A stretch of DNA of 38,396 bases from a virus. A program made the position numbers and the translations under genes. The stretch lies in the IMG/VR virus record IMGVR_UViG_3300009702_000051, positions 1 to 38,396 of that record; one strand, given 5' to 3'. Shown here piece by piece: positions 1 to 8,557 of the stretch. Each line of letters begins with the position of its first letter. Position 1 is the first letter of the stretch. Below the pieces are notes generated by a model, which had not been told where the DNA came from, did not search any database, and worked only from the letters and a program-made list of their open reading frames with translations.

Positions 1-276
1 AGGTGTATCGGTGTCGTAGTTACCACCGCTAGCACTCGTAGTGAGATCTTTGATCCCTGTACCAGACGAGTCAGTAGCTTGCTGCAACTTGCACGTGTCG
101 AGATCGTCAGCCGCGTTCCAGGTACCTAGTTCTACAACGCACATTAAGGTTTGAAACTCTGCCATCGAAACCCAATGCACAGTGTCATCACTTCCAGCAG
201 AATTCGTTCCACCAATATCAGTCTCAGTGAATGGAAACGAAACTGCAATTTCATCAGAAAGTTTCCGAGTTTTCAT
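1..276 (-). CDS. Unknown structural-operon protein, C-terminus cut by window edge
   Basis: The frame is open from an ATG at 274-276 to the window edge and gives 92 residues beginning MKTRKLSDEIAV. An AGGAG sequence sits about nine bases upstream of that ATG. It lies 18 bp downstream of the major capsid gene on the same strand, a position usually held by a head-completion, decoration or small virion protein. The visible part is rich in Thr, Ser, Asp and Gly and has no transmembrane segment or recognisable motif. I do not recognise the family. It is the first gene of the late operon to leave the window. Confidence 0.75.
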   Translation of the reverse strand, partial: MKTRKLSDEIAVSFPFTETDIGGTNSAGSDDTVHWVSMAEFQTLMCVVELGTWNAADDLDTCKLQQATDSSGTGIKDLTTSASGGNYDTDTP

Positions 277-294
277 TACGTCTTATCTCCTAGA

Positions 295-1605
295 TTAGCT
301 GCGAGTCGCCAAAGACACGACAGGGCTGAGAGTGTTGCTTCCGTTGGCAGGAGTCAAAGCAGTACGCCATGCCAATTGACCGTCAATTCGATAGGTCCAG
401 CGATAGGTCATTTGATCAGTCAAGAACTGAACATGCATCGATTCTTGAGCATTTACACCGCCCTTGTCGATAGTGAGATATTGGCTGGGATCGAAAAGAA
501 CCAGGTCACCAACAGTTCCCAGCGTTGAAGCATATTCAACAGGAATCATAGGGCGACCCAACAACTTACCGTAGGGCGTATCACTCAACCCACCGGGCGG
601 TAGGAAAATAGGAACACCACCAGTTCCAACAGGGAACTCCAGTGCCATCATCTGCGGTTCGATGTCTTGGTTGTAAAACCAAATGGCGTTAAGCCGACTT
701 CGACCCCACATTCGAGACCACATCTTCGTGATGTTGTTTACCATAATCGTTGCTGCAGCCTGTCCAGATTCTTTGGGCTGCGAAATAGTGGCTGTTGCAT
801 TCAAAACTCCTTGAGGTTGGCCAGCACCTGTTCCACGGAAGATGGCATTTTCAGTTTGCCAAATCATTTCCTCTGCCACTGCTTGCTGCGAAATCGCACC
901 CAAAGCCGTAGTATCCTGCAGAAGTTCATCTGTAGCATACATCACAGCAAACAGTTTGTTCAAACCCATTTCAATCTGACGCAACTTCGGCTTAGTAGCC
1001 GTAGCAGTACCGCCTTCAGATTCCCAATACGATTGAATACCACCCCAGCGACTTCCAGTTACACGAGACGTTTCATCAATAGCATTCATCTTCAGACCGT
1101 TAGCACTGGCACTGATTGGAATGTTACGTACACGACTCAGAATCTCTCCTCCCGTGTGGGCAAGCTGGAAAATTCCCGCGGCAAAGTCTTGTTGGACAAG
1201 GAAACCGCCATCAGCAGGGGTACCTTCGCTCAAACCCAAAACAGCCTTCTGAGCTTTCAAACGTTCATCCGTACGATAAGGCGTCATCGCTGCTGTATAT
1301 ACTGCCTGCAACTGTTCACCCAACGATTTCCAAGGCTTTGCGGCCTTTTTATCCGTCTCATCCTCAACAACAACAAGCGTATCCGCAGCTTTTTGAGGAG
1401 GCTCAGCATCAATCTTTTCTTTGAATGTCCGAAGAGTTTCCAGTTCCTGCATTTCAGCAGATTTCAACGTTTGAGGAGGAGGAGGATCTTCAAGACCCTG
1501 AACAGCCTTCAACGCTTTTGCTTGGTTTGTCAACTGCTCAGCCTTCTCGAGATCTCCTGCAAGAATTGCGGCTTTTGCAGCAGCAATCAGTTCTTCGATA
1601 GTCAT
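295..1605 (-). CDS. Major capsid protein, HK97 fold
   Basis: The 436-residue protein fits the phage capsid (HK97-type) family. Residues 1-105 are charged, Ala/Glu/Lys-rich and probably helical, as in the scaffolding-like delta domain that the prohead protease removes. The mature domain then follows, with features such as GTGAGQPQGVLN (E-loop/P-domain region) and a C-terminal stretch around YRIDGQLAWRTALTPA. It forms the icosahedral shell. The protease gene lies immediately upstream, consistent with cleavage after assembly. An AGGAG lies six bases before the ATG. A long antiparallel open frame covers this gene but carries no recognisable protein. Confidence 0.93.
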   Translation of the reverse strand: MTIEELIAAAKAAILAGDLEKAEQLTNQAKALKAVQGLEDPPPPQTLKSAEMQELETLRTFKEKIDAEPPQKAADTLVVVEDETDKKAAKPWKSLGEQLQAVYTAAMTPYRTDERLKAQKAVLGLSEGTPADGGFLVQQDFAAGIFQLAHTGGEILSRVRNIPISASANGLKMNAIDETSRVTGSRWGGIQSYWESEGGTATATKPKLRQIEMGLNKLFAVMYATDELLQDTTALGAISQQAVAEEMIWQTENAIFRGTGAGQPQGVLNATATISQPKESGQAAATIMVNNITKMWSRMWGRSRLNAIWFYNQDIEPQMMALEFPVGTGGVPIFLPPGGLSDTPYGKLLGRPMIPVEYASTLGTVGDLVLFDPSQYLTIDKGGVNAQESMHVQFLTDQMTYRWTYRIDGQLAWRTALTPANGSNTLSPVVSLATRS

Positions 1606-1638
1606 TTTGATCTCCTAATAATTGTATTACACAGGTTA

Positions 1639-2757
1639 CTACGCAAGCTCAATTAGTTCAAGCTCTAGCTGAAGCTGCTTTTCTCGATTTGCTTTATCTG
1701 CTGCTACATCCGTCGCGGATACGTTATCCGCCTTTGATCGAGATGTCTCAACATCAGATACAGCATCTCTAGAAAAGAGACTTTCTAACTCAGGCAACTT
1801 TTCTACAAGAGCTTTTGCTGCCTGTAGGGTATTGTCAGTTAGCATTCGATAGTCCATAGGACATACGGTAAGAGTATCACGCATCAAAGGCCAAGCTTTG
1901 ATTTCACCGTCCGGCGCAACTTTTACATCACTAGTGACTGCTTGACTGCTAGAACCGATAAGATTTGCACGAATCAAACGTTCCAAAATTTGTACATATT
2001 TGTAACGCCGATTTAGTACACGTTCGACAAAAATACCGGTATCATCAACTTGCGCCGATTTCCAATCAACAATGCCTAAAACATCTTCCTTACGTGGACC
2101 GTCGTTTTGCTGGCCGTGTTCCCAATCAACGTAAAGCATGCCAGTATCTGTATAGGTACTTTCAAAAGTCGTAGCCTTTGTAAAAAATTCACCGCGACTA
2201 CCATCACCGTTTCTTCGTCTACTTAAAGTACCTTCCAAATCCCGACCGCCGAACAGTACAATGTAATTGCCAACACGTAGCTCATCGTCAGAAGAGGAGA
2301 TTGCCTTCAAAGCATTTGGCGTACTTTCTGGATAATCAATTTCCAAGCGCGCAAGGGCTTTTGCACGCCACTCTTTCTCAACTTCGGTCCACGTACTTCG
2401 ATCTGCAATAGTAACTACATTCGTTTCAGAATCAATTGTATATCCTGCTCGAAAAAACTGGCGATTTTCAGACAAAATTACTGTGTTAGCATAAACCTCT
2501 ACCACACTCGTGTAGGAAGAAGGAATGGAAGATGTTTCTGGCGGATCATTAAAACGATCTACTGCAGCATAAACCCTGTCCATTCGTTCGCTAAGAGAAA
2601 CTAAGTTGGCCGCTTTCTTAGCATCAGAAGTGTTGGCATATAACGCAGCCATAAAGTCTTTAGCAGCTTTTTCAGCTGAAAAGCACTTTACAACTGAATC
2701 ATCACTTTGTTTTAGTACACAGTATTCATCATTACGTTTAGCAATTTTCCAGGGCAT
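1639..2757 (-). CDS. HK97-type prohead maturation protease with N-terminal extension
   Basis: Residues 165-300 match the S78 prohead protease pattern. A His lies in VDWEHGQQNDG (about H214), a Ser cluster in LIGSSSQAV (about S269-271), and a DTGIFVE strand lies between them. The protease would cleave the capsid delta domain and itself during head maturation. The first ~150 residues are an unusual extension. It opens with PWKIAKRNDEYCV...ALYAN, a cysteine-containing N-terminal motif I associate with several phage maturation proteins, followed by a beta-rich stretch. It lies between the gp10-like and capsid genes in standard head-gene order. The protein is much longer than the ~200 residues of the bare protease. 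Confidence 0.85.
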   Translation of the reverse strand: MPWKIAKRNDEYCVLKQSDDSVVKCFSAEKAAKDFMAALYANTSDAKKAANLVSLSERMDRVYAAVDRFNDPPETSSIPSSYTSVVEVYANTVILSENRQFFRAGYTIDSETNVVTIADRSTWTEVEKEWRAKALARLEIDYPESTPNALKAISSSDDELRVGNYIVLFGGRDLEGTLSRRRNGDGSRGEFFTKATTFESTYTDTGMLYVDWEHGQQNDGPRKEDVLGIVDWKSAQVDDTGIFVERVLNRRYKYVQILERLIRANLIGSSSQAVTSDVKVAPDGEIKAWPLMRDTLTVCPMDYRMLTDNTLQAAKALVEKLPELESLFSRDAVSDVETSRSKADNVSATDVAADKANREKQLQLELELIELA

Positions 2758-2770
2758 TGTCTATCATCTC

Positions 2771-3196
2771 CTACTTCTTAAAGTTTTTGGATATAACTGC
2801 CATAAGCTTTTTTGTAAGTTTCGGTGCACGACGTTGAACTTCTTGACGAAACGTCCACCACCTACCCTGAAACATCCAACGCTGTGAAACTCGTCCCCGT
2901 ACATCACCAATAACAAAAAGAGGATAGTTTACACCCGCACGCGAACGAGTAACATTTTGTACTGCATGAACACCCGTCTTAATCTTAGTTGCATGCCAAC
3001 CTTTCCCCAACCTACCCGTACGAACATATGTTTGTTGAGCACGTTCTGGCGGATAGGGTTTTACAGTTAGGTCTTGAGCAACTTGCTCTGTAAACTCCTT
3101 CAGCGCTGGATCTAGCATCGGCAACAAATTCGAAGCCATGCGCCGTAAATTATTACGTACACGATTGTCCCCACGAATAATAATTGTAACTGGCAT
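2771..3196 (-). CDS. HK97 gp10-like connector / tail-completion protein
   Basis: The ~141-residue basic protein has the layout of the HK97 gp10 neck family: an N-terminal helix (LRRMASNLLPMLDPALKEF), a central YVRTGRLGKGW motif and a C-terminal helix rich in Lys/Arg. Such proteins join the head connector to the tail. A GTG at 3211 would add five residues and overlap the portal gene. The ATG at 3196, one base after the portal stop codon, seems more natural, though its SD (GGGA) is weak. The order portal, gp10-like, protease, capsid is somewhat unusual but compact. Confidence 0.75.
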   Translation of the reverse strand: MPVTIIIRGDNRVRNNLRRMASNLLPMLDPALKEFTEQVAQDLTVKPYPPERAQQTYVRTGRLGKGWHATKIKTGVHAVQNVTRSRAGVNYPLFVIGDVRGRVSQRWMFQGRWWTFRQEVQRRAPKLTKKLMAVISKNFKK

Positions 3197-3197
3197 G

Positions 3198-5198
3198 CTA
3201 AAATTTCCCACGCACTGCTTCAGTAGTTTCTACAAGCCGACAGTCACAGTAAAATCCATGACAAGCAAGATTTCGTCCCTGCGGATGCCAACCACTCGCC
3301 AACCATTCCGCACCCGTGTGGACTTGTCCGCGAAGACGTAAACAATCAGAGCAGTGATCAGTAGTGTTACCTAACAACCACTCATAACGAATTTGTGTTG
3401 GACTTTGCTTTTGCAACAACCCCAAACTAAAAATCTCAGCAACCGCAGTTTCCCACATCAGTGCGCGACCCATCAAACGAGATAGGCCATCATCAGTTGC
3501 CATGTACCGATCCAAGTTAAAAATGTCATAACTTAAACCTGCAACTGCTTCATGAGACAAATTTTGTTTCGCACTTAGCGTTGCTTGCATCGTAGACGTG
3601 AGTTCTTCAATAGCCGCAATACCCACACCGGTTAAAAAAGCTCTCTCTAAAAACTTTTGAATACTGCTAGACATACGCTGTTCAAAAGCTGGCTTACTAA
3701 TATGATCAGCAACAGCCTCCTTGAAAAGAAGACGCAACTCAACATCATACTCTAAAAGTAGCGTATCAATTTCAGGATCACCAACTTGAAAACTTTTTCC
3801 CCGTGCGGGTAGATACTCTTCTTCAGGATAAAGCTTACGTAAAACAGCGATTTTATCTGCTCGAGACAGAACAACGCTCTTGAAACTTTCTGGATCAGGC
3901 ATCTCTTTCCGCTGTGCCCAACGCCTAAACTTCCCCAACTCCACACGGCGTTGAGAATCGGGTAGGGCGGGAATCGCTTTTGCAACCGGGGGTTCTTGTG
4001 GTTGCGTCACCGGTGGCTGTGTAACAGATTCGTCTAACGAACTATACGAAAGACCTTGCGGCATATCAATGCCCAAAATACTTGCAGCAATTGACGGAAG
4101 CATGCCTGCCGAAATATACGAAGCATAGCTACCCGCACGATCAGCTTCTTCTTCTTGGAAGATAGACATTTCGTCGGGACGCAAAACCATGCTATAGCCG
4201 TGTGGATTGAATAGCTGGTCATTTAGAACATCTGTCAGAAACTGCATTTCCGGAATTAAAGTCTTGTCATAGAAATGCCGATTGTCTACAGTAGCTGTTG
4301 CATAGTTAGCTGCATCAGAAAAAACTAATGAATGAGGTACCCCCAACGCTGTAGCAATATCCTGCCGCTTTTCGTGCGTTAATTCATTTTGTGAGAGACT
4401 TTCCATTCCCTCACCTACAATAACAGGTGTAACGTTTGCGCGCACAGCAACAGTCTTCCAAGCTGATTTTATTCCTTGAAAAAATTGTTGCCACCAACGC
4501 TCCAGCCTTCGCAATTCGTTCTTATCGGGGTTTCCTTCTACCGATAAAAGGGTTGCTTTAATCGCACCTCTGTCAAAAAAGTTTGTTGCAAAGACATCTA
4601 CGCTACGCAAAACCGAAGCAGCATTTATGACCGTCTGTCCCGGAGGTCTGCCAGGAATCGTTTCATGCCCAGGATTCGGCAACGCAAAATAGACATAGTC
4701 AGATGTGTCATACGTTCTTGAACGTACGCCCGTTGCAGAAGGAAGAACACGCTTAAACCCAGTTAAACCTGCCTTAGAACTCCACTGAGGTATTACTGTC
4801 TGTGGCGCATGCCAACGAAGAGACAGAATACGAGAACGGTTCTGCTCAATGAACCAGAATGCCTCGGGCGAGAGACACATAGCAGTTTCTGTTAAGCGCA
4901 ATAACCGACCGAAAGACTTCAAATATGCTAGATCTTGGGGTGGCTCTGTATCCGTACTTAGCCAAATATCTTGTGAACCCTTCCTAACAGCCCAAGGAAT
5001 CCGCGTAATTGCGCCCGCACGAATTTGAACACAACGATATAAAAAAGCAACTTTGTCATGCAATAGCGCTGCTTTTGAAAAATCTTCTCGGTTTTGATTT
5101 TTCTGCGTTGAGGCTTTCGGCGTAATATCGTCCCAAGCAGCGGCAGGAAAATTATCTAAAGAAGAAGCTTTCTTTCCATCAAAGAAAACATTAGGCAT
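3198..5198 (-). CDS. Portal protein fused to MuF-like head morphogenesis domain
   Basis: The first ~430 residues read as a phage portal (HK97/SPP1 type). They have an N-terminal region with YRCVQIRAGAITRIPW, a long helical region ending LSQNELTHEKRQDIATALGVPHSLVF, and a proline-rich linker near residues 395-415. The last ~200 residues match the Mu F / SPP1 gp7 minor head domain: two cysteines in DHCSDCLRLRG, then HTGAEW, then CHGFYCDCRLVE. The portal is the dodecameric DNA gate in the capsid vertex, and MuF-like proteins sit inside the head. The fusion removes the need for a separate gp7-like gene, and none is seen next door. Confidence 0.9.
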   Translation of the reverse strand: MPNVFFDGKKASSLDNFPAAAWDDITPKASTQKNQNREDFSKAALLHDKVAFLYRCVQIRAGAITRIPWAVRKGSQDIWLSTDTEPPQDLAYLKSFGRLLRLTETAMCLSPEAFWFIEQNRSRILSLRWHAPQTVIPQWSSKAGLTGFKRVLPSATGVRSRTYDTSDYVYFALPNPGHETIPGRPPGQTVINAASVLRSVDVFATNFFDRGAIKATLLSVEGNPDKNELRRLERWWQQFFQGIKSAWKTVAVRANVTPVIVGEGMESLSQNELTHEKRQDIATALGVPHSLVFSDAANYATATVDNRHFYDKTLIPEMQFLTDVLNDQLFNPHGYSMVLRPDEMSIFQEEEADRAGSYASYISAGMLPSIAASILGIDMPQGLSYSSLDESVTQPPVTQPQEPPVAKAIPALPDSQRRVELGKFRRWAQRKEMPDPESFKSVVLSRADKIAVLRKLYPEEEYLPARGKSFQVGDPEIDTLLLEYDVELRLLFKEAVADHISKPAFEQRMSSSIQKFLERAFLTGVGIAAIEELTSTMQATLSAKQNLSHEAVAGLSYDIFNLDRYMATDDGLSRLMGRALMWETAVAEIFSLGLLQKQSPTQIRYEWLLGNTTDHCSDCLRLRGQVHTGAEWLASGWHPQGRNLACHGFYCDCRLVETTEAVRGKF

Positions 5199-5212
5199 GG
5201 TCAGTTAACGCC

Positions 5213-6577
5213 TTACCACAAAAGTAGTGATTGATTACTTTCTTCGAGGTATTGTACACCGTAACGGACGCAGTCCATGCCATGATCATTTAGTTTGACA
5301 GGCGTTTCTTGTAACGCTCTACCCTTGCGACTGCTTGGATACACATACGAACCAAACTCATCGACAGTTTTATACGGTTTATGAGCATTCATCAAAGATA
5401 TGTCAGGTTCTACAAGTGCGTTACGCAAAAAAAAGATTCTCGGCTGTCCGTCGTCAGCATTTTTCAATCTTTCTTCAACAGACTCAATACCCACTAAAAT
5501 AGATTTTTTTGCGGCTACAGAGTAAATTTCATGTTCCTCAAGTGTTGCACGTCCCTCAGCATCATGATCACAGACAGTATCTAGGTACACTTCACCTTTA
5601 GAAAGTTCGGTTATTTGTTCTGCATGTACCCTAACAGTTCGATGCGTATGGTATAATTCACGATACATGTACATCCGGCCGTCATCGTCAATTGCCCACC
5701 ACTGACATACAAAGGGGTTTGTGTAACCAAAATCAATTACACGAAAACGTGGCCATGATTTGGGAATTTCAAACCAATCGACCAAGTGCGTTGAAGGATC
5801 GTATTCGTAAACTTGCCCCTCAGCAGCTACCCATAACCCTAAACGACCTCGCTTGTACCGAAGACCGGTCAAGCCATCAAGAATTTCAAGGGTTTGTTTG
5901 CCTTGAGCAGTCCATTCATTTGTCTCATGATTGTAAAGTACTGGATTATCTTCATGCCGCGATTCAAATAAGCGTAAACTTTCGCGACTTAGAATCCAGT
6001 GTGAGGGAGGACCAGGATTGCAATCTGCAATTATCTGTGGGTAAGGAGCGTTACCAGCACGACCTGTTGCTCGACCAACAATAATCTCCCAGTCGTTCAA
6101 AGACAGTTCTTCTGCTTGGTTAACGTAAATATAGTCAAACTCAGCGGACAGGAACTTTGCCGGATTGTCTAATCCACCCAAAATTAGAGCACTACCATTC
6201 GGATAGAAGTATGCTTCAGGGTGGTTTCTACCCAGCTTCTGAACTACTGACTTAGGATCGTCTGGTGGATATGCAAGAACCTTCTGCTCATACGTAATAA
6301 CTGCACTGTTAACTAGACTAGCGTACGTCTGTCGCAGCATCAAAGCACGAGTAAAAGGATATTTACACAGTAAGGCGTTTAGTTTTTGTAACGCACTGAA
6401 AGTCTTACCTGTTTCATAAGGGCCAGAAAGAATTGCTTCATGACCCTTATACCGCCACAATTCAGCTGCTGCTCCATACGCTTGGAACCCCAACTTACTA
6501 TTTTGCGACGCCTGTACAATAACCCCCACACCGCCTTTAGAGTTGGAAGACTTTGCTACAACAGCTCGTGTAGCCAC
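5213..6577 (-). CDS. terL: Terminase large subunit
   Basis: The 454-residue protein is an ATP-driven DNA packaging motor with an endonuclease domain. An atypical Walker A, GPYETGKT, lies at residues 52-59. A Walker B-like strand, FDYIYVNQAEEL, lies at about 147-158. The RNase H-like nuclease starts at about 277 with RVIDFGYTNPF and continues through VCDHDAEGRATLEEH. Translation appears to start at a GTG directly abutting the TAA of the small subunit, with GGATGAG as SD inside that gene, so the two subunits are translationally coupled. It docks on the portal encoded next. Confidence 0.93.
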   Translation of the reverse strand: MATRAVVAKSSNSKGGVGVIVQASQNSKLGFQAYGAAAELWRYKGHEAILSGPYETGKTFSALQKLNALLCKYPFTRALMLRQTYASLVNSAVITYEQKVLAYPPDDPKSVVQKLGRNHPEAYFYPNGSALILGGLDNPAKFLSAEFDYIYVNQAEELSLNDWEIIVGRATGRAGNAPYPQIIADCNPGPPSHWILSRESLRLFESRHEDNPVLYNHETNEWTAQGKQTLEILDGLTGLRYKRGRLGLWVAAEGQVYEYDPSTHLVDWFEIPKSWPRFRVIDFGYTNPFVCQWWAIDDDGRMYMYRELYHTHRTVRVHAEQITELSKGEVYLDTVCDHDAEGRATLEEHEIYSVAAKKSILVGIESVEERLKNADDGQPRIFFLRNALVEPDISLMNAHKPYKTVDEFGSYVYPSSRKGRALQETPVKLNDHGMDCVRYGVQYLEESNQSLLLW

Positions 6578-6997
6578 TTACAACTCATCCAAATCCATTT
6601 TAACAACGGCAATAGGAATCGGAGTACCGTCAGGACCCGAATTTTCCCGGCGCTCAATATAACCACGTTCCTTACCCAAACGGGAAAGAATCCAACGTGC
6701 GTCAGAACTATCACTTACAAGATTGCCAGACTCATCTTCAAGCTGTGCTTTACGAATTGCATTGATATTGTGAAACATAATGCTCTCAGCAACATCAACC
6801 ATGCCCTCTCGAGCATTGTCACGCACTTCTTGAAGACTGGGCTCTTTGTCGATACGCCTCTTCAAATCCCAACTTGAGTATGAAAGTAAACGTGCAGCTT
6901 CAGAAACCACACCGCCTGCTTGCATTAGAGCAACGGTAATTTCTGCGTCAGTAACTTGAAAAACTCCGACAGCTACACCTGTACGATTTGCACCCAT
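6578..6997 (-). CDS. terS: Terminase small subunit
   Basis: The ~139-residue protein has an N-terminal helix-turn-helix-like segment (VSEAARLLSYSSWDLKRRI) followed by helices and an acidic C-terminus, typical of small terminase subunits that recognise the packaging site. A GTG at 7006 is possible. The ATG at 6997 is better placed, eight bases behind an AAAGG motif. The stop codon touches the TerL start. Family assignment relies on the HTH and on position directly before TerL. Confidence 0.82.
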   Translation of the reverse strand: MGANRTGVAVGVFQVTDAEITVALMQAGGVVSEAARLLSYSSWDLKRRIDKEPSLQEVRDNAREGMVDVAESIMFHNINAIRKAQLEDESGNLVSDSSDARWILSRLGKERGYIERRENSGPDGTPIPIAVVKMDLDEL

Positions 6998-7022
6998 ACA
7001 AAACACCTTTCTCCAAACAAAA

Positions 7023-7451
7023 CTACACAGCTTTCCACGAGCGCCGTTTGATTATTGCAGCCAAAGCAGACACAGACATGGCATACTTTTTAGCAAGTTG
7101 CGTGTAGGAAGTATCTCCAGAAGCATATTCTTGGCGTATTTGCACCACAGTCTCAGAAGTTAACTTCGACCAGGGATGCTTTTCACCGCGTATACGGTTT
7201 TGTGTGTGAGGCTTTTTCTTCGGCTTAGCGCCAACTACCATGTGAGAGGGATTTACGCAGTCCGGCGTATTACATGCTTGATGCAAATGCTGTCCAAGTT
7301 CAAGAGTGTTTCCAGTAAGTAAGTAAGCAGCGCGTTGAGCAAACATTTGTCGCCCACCGTACGCAAATACCCCGTACCCTTTATTATTGACAGCTCCTTG
7401 CCAATGCCAACATGAAGAAGTTTTTACTACCTGAGACCAAAAATCTGCCAC
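7023..7451 (-). CDS. HNH endonuclease with C-terminal HTH
   Basis: This ~142-residue protein resembles the HNH_3 type found in phage homing enzymes. It has an N-terminal FWSQV...CWHWQGAVNNKGYG, a core QHLHQACNTPDCVNPSHM carrying the His/Cys/Asn residues, and a C-terminal helix-turn-helix (TVVQIRQEYA...YTQLAKKYAMSVSALAAIIKR). The GTG at 7451, four bases behind GGGGAGAGG, aligns with the start of the related gene at 20680; a TTG at 7466 is an alternative. It is the first gene of the late operon, beside terS. It may be a selfish homing nuclease or a packaging-associated HNH nuclease. Confidence 0.85.
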   Translation of the reverse strand: MADFWSQVVKTSSCWHWQGAVNNKGYGVFAYGGRQMFAQRAAYLLTGNTLELGQHLHQACNTPDCVNPSHMVVGAKPKKKPHTQNRIRGEKHPWSKLTSETVVQIRQEYASGDTSYTQLAKKYAMSVSALAAIIKRRSWKAV

Positions 7452-7492
7452 CTGTCCTCTCCCCAATTAAAGCAAACTAATCCGCTATTTTT

Positions 7493-7521
7493 ATTATAAC
7501 CTATGTCGCAAACTTTTTCAA
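7493..7521 (-). promoter_or_regulatory. Late (structural) operon promoter
   Basis: On the minus strand a TTGAAA (complement of 7516-7521) and a perfect TATAAT (complement of 7493-7498) are separated by 17 bp. The box pair lies 42 bp upstream of the HNH start and points into the terminase-capsid operon. It is the only strong minus-strand promoter I see before position 1. Confidence 0.75.
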
Positions 7522-7548
7522 CGGGCAAAATACGTTTTGCCTAGACCT

Positions 7549-7653
7549 GCTCAACTTCTCAAGTAATCTTACGTGATACAGTGAAACTTTTTTGTACAAA
7601 TTCTTTTTAAAGAGTTTTAGGTGTATCACGTAAGATTACTTGAGAAATTGAGC
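7549..7653. repeat. Long inverted repeat (hairpin copy A)
   Basis: Two 31-bp arms at 7549-7579 and 7623-7653 are complementary with one mismatch, around a 43-bp loop. The arm core is CTCAAGTAATCTTACGTG and the loop contains CAAATTCTTTTTAAAG. The element lies between divergent promoters for the late and replication operons. A homologous element in the same orientation lies at 25388-25493. It is not a classical terminator because no U-tract follows an arm. Candidate roles are an operator for a dimeric regulator, a replication origin, or a structured RNA. Confidence 0.9.
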
Positions 7654-7682
7654 TAACGCTTTGCTGAACTCAATCTTGACTC

Positions 7683-7711
7683 TTGCTTTTTACAAACTTT
7701 TATATTATAAT
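7683..7711 (+). promoter_or_regulatory. Replication operon promoter
   Basis: TTGCTT (7683-7688) and TATAAT (7706-7711) with a 17-bp spacer precede the primase gene by about 55 bp. A TTGACT at 7676 is nearby but too far from the -10. The promoter lies just right of hairpin A and diverges from the late promoter. Confidence 0.65.
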
Positions 7712-7765
7712 TAGGATGAACTTTTCCACATTCTCCACTTACCTTTATTGAGGCCTCCACACGCC

Positions 7766-8557
7766 ATGAATTTGACCTTTTTCCTCAATTCCCTGTTCCC
7801 TGAACAAATTCTTGCAAACCACACGGCCGCAATAGAACTGAAAGGTCTAGTTGACGGACTTCCACTGTTTCACAAATATACTTATTCAATAGACGAAGCA
7901 ACCGAATTAGCCATGCGTTGGGATCAGAAAAACAATGCAGACGTTTATTTTGGTGTCGCATTGCGGCAGATCAAAAATGCGCGAGGAATGGCGGGGTTCA
8001 AATCTAATGTACACTCCACTTACGCGCTGTGGGTAGACGTTGATAAAACAGAAAAAACCTACGAAACATTCTTAGGTCCTGCATCAGCCTTAATTGATTC
8101 AGGTAACGGATTTCATGCCTACTGGTTTCTCGAAAAGCCTCTTGTAGGAATACAGCTCATTGAAGAAAGATTAGACGAACTAACACGAGCAATTGAAGCA
8201 GCTGACCCCTCAGGAAAAAACTGCAACCGCATTTTACGCTTCCCCGGAACACATAACCACAAAGACAAACAAAAACGTAAGCCTGTACATTTCATAGATC
8301 AAGTACCCGTTTCAAATGGCCTTCCCCCGGTGTGGAGTTTGAACGACTATTCAGCAATAAACGTCTCTACAATACAAACAATACTTTTACCCGGGGAAAA
8401 TGTTTCTGATCAACCTGTACGTATAAACTCTGAGCAGCCAAAAATTACTGCTGCGTACAACGAAACTGACCTAACAATTATTACCTCTATACTGCCAAAT
8501 GCTCGAAAAGACTTGCGAGATGAATTTCTTACAGAAAAGCCACGTGGAACACGTTGA
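7766..8557 (+). CDS. RepB/AEP-type DNA primase domain protein
   Basis: The ~263-residue protein looks like an archaeo-eukaryotic-type primase catalytic domain of the RepB-primase group. The metal-binding motif is YALWVDVD (about residues 84-91). Later motifs are SGNGFHAYWFL and NRILRFPGTHNHK. It would make primers for phage DNA synthesis. The ATG at 7766 lies 12 bases behind a GAGG; an upstream TTG at 7748 has no SD. The frame ends at a TGA (8555-8557) inside the start of the helicase frame. A +1 shift at CGT-TGA would continue directly into a helicase linker, so this may be the first half of one protein. Confidence 0.85.
   Translation: MNLTFFLNSLFPEQILANHTAAIELKGLVDGLPLFHKYTYSIDEATELAMRWDQKNNADVYFGVALRQIKNARGMAGFKSNVHSTYALWVDVDKTEKTYETFLGPASALIDSGNGFHAYWFLEKPLVGIQLIEERLDELTRAIEAADPSGKNCNRILRFPGTHNHKDKQKRKPVHFIDQVPVSNGLPPVWSLNDYSAINVSTIQTILLPGENVSDQPVRINSEQPKITAAYNETDLTIITSILPNARKDLRDEFLTEKPRGTR

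Noticed and set aside
667-1656. Long plus-strand open frame (329 codons) opposite the capsid gene
   Set aside because: It is an antiparallel shadow of the major capsid and protease region; its composition is Arg/Ser/Phe/Leu-rich and non-protein-like, and it has no SD or context.
7549-7653. Bidirectional rho-independent terminator
   Set aside because: It lies between divergent, not convergent, promoters and no U-tract follows either arm.
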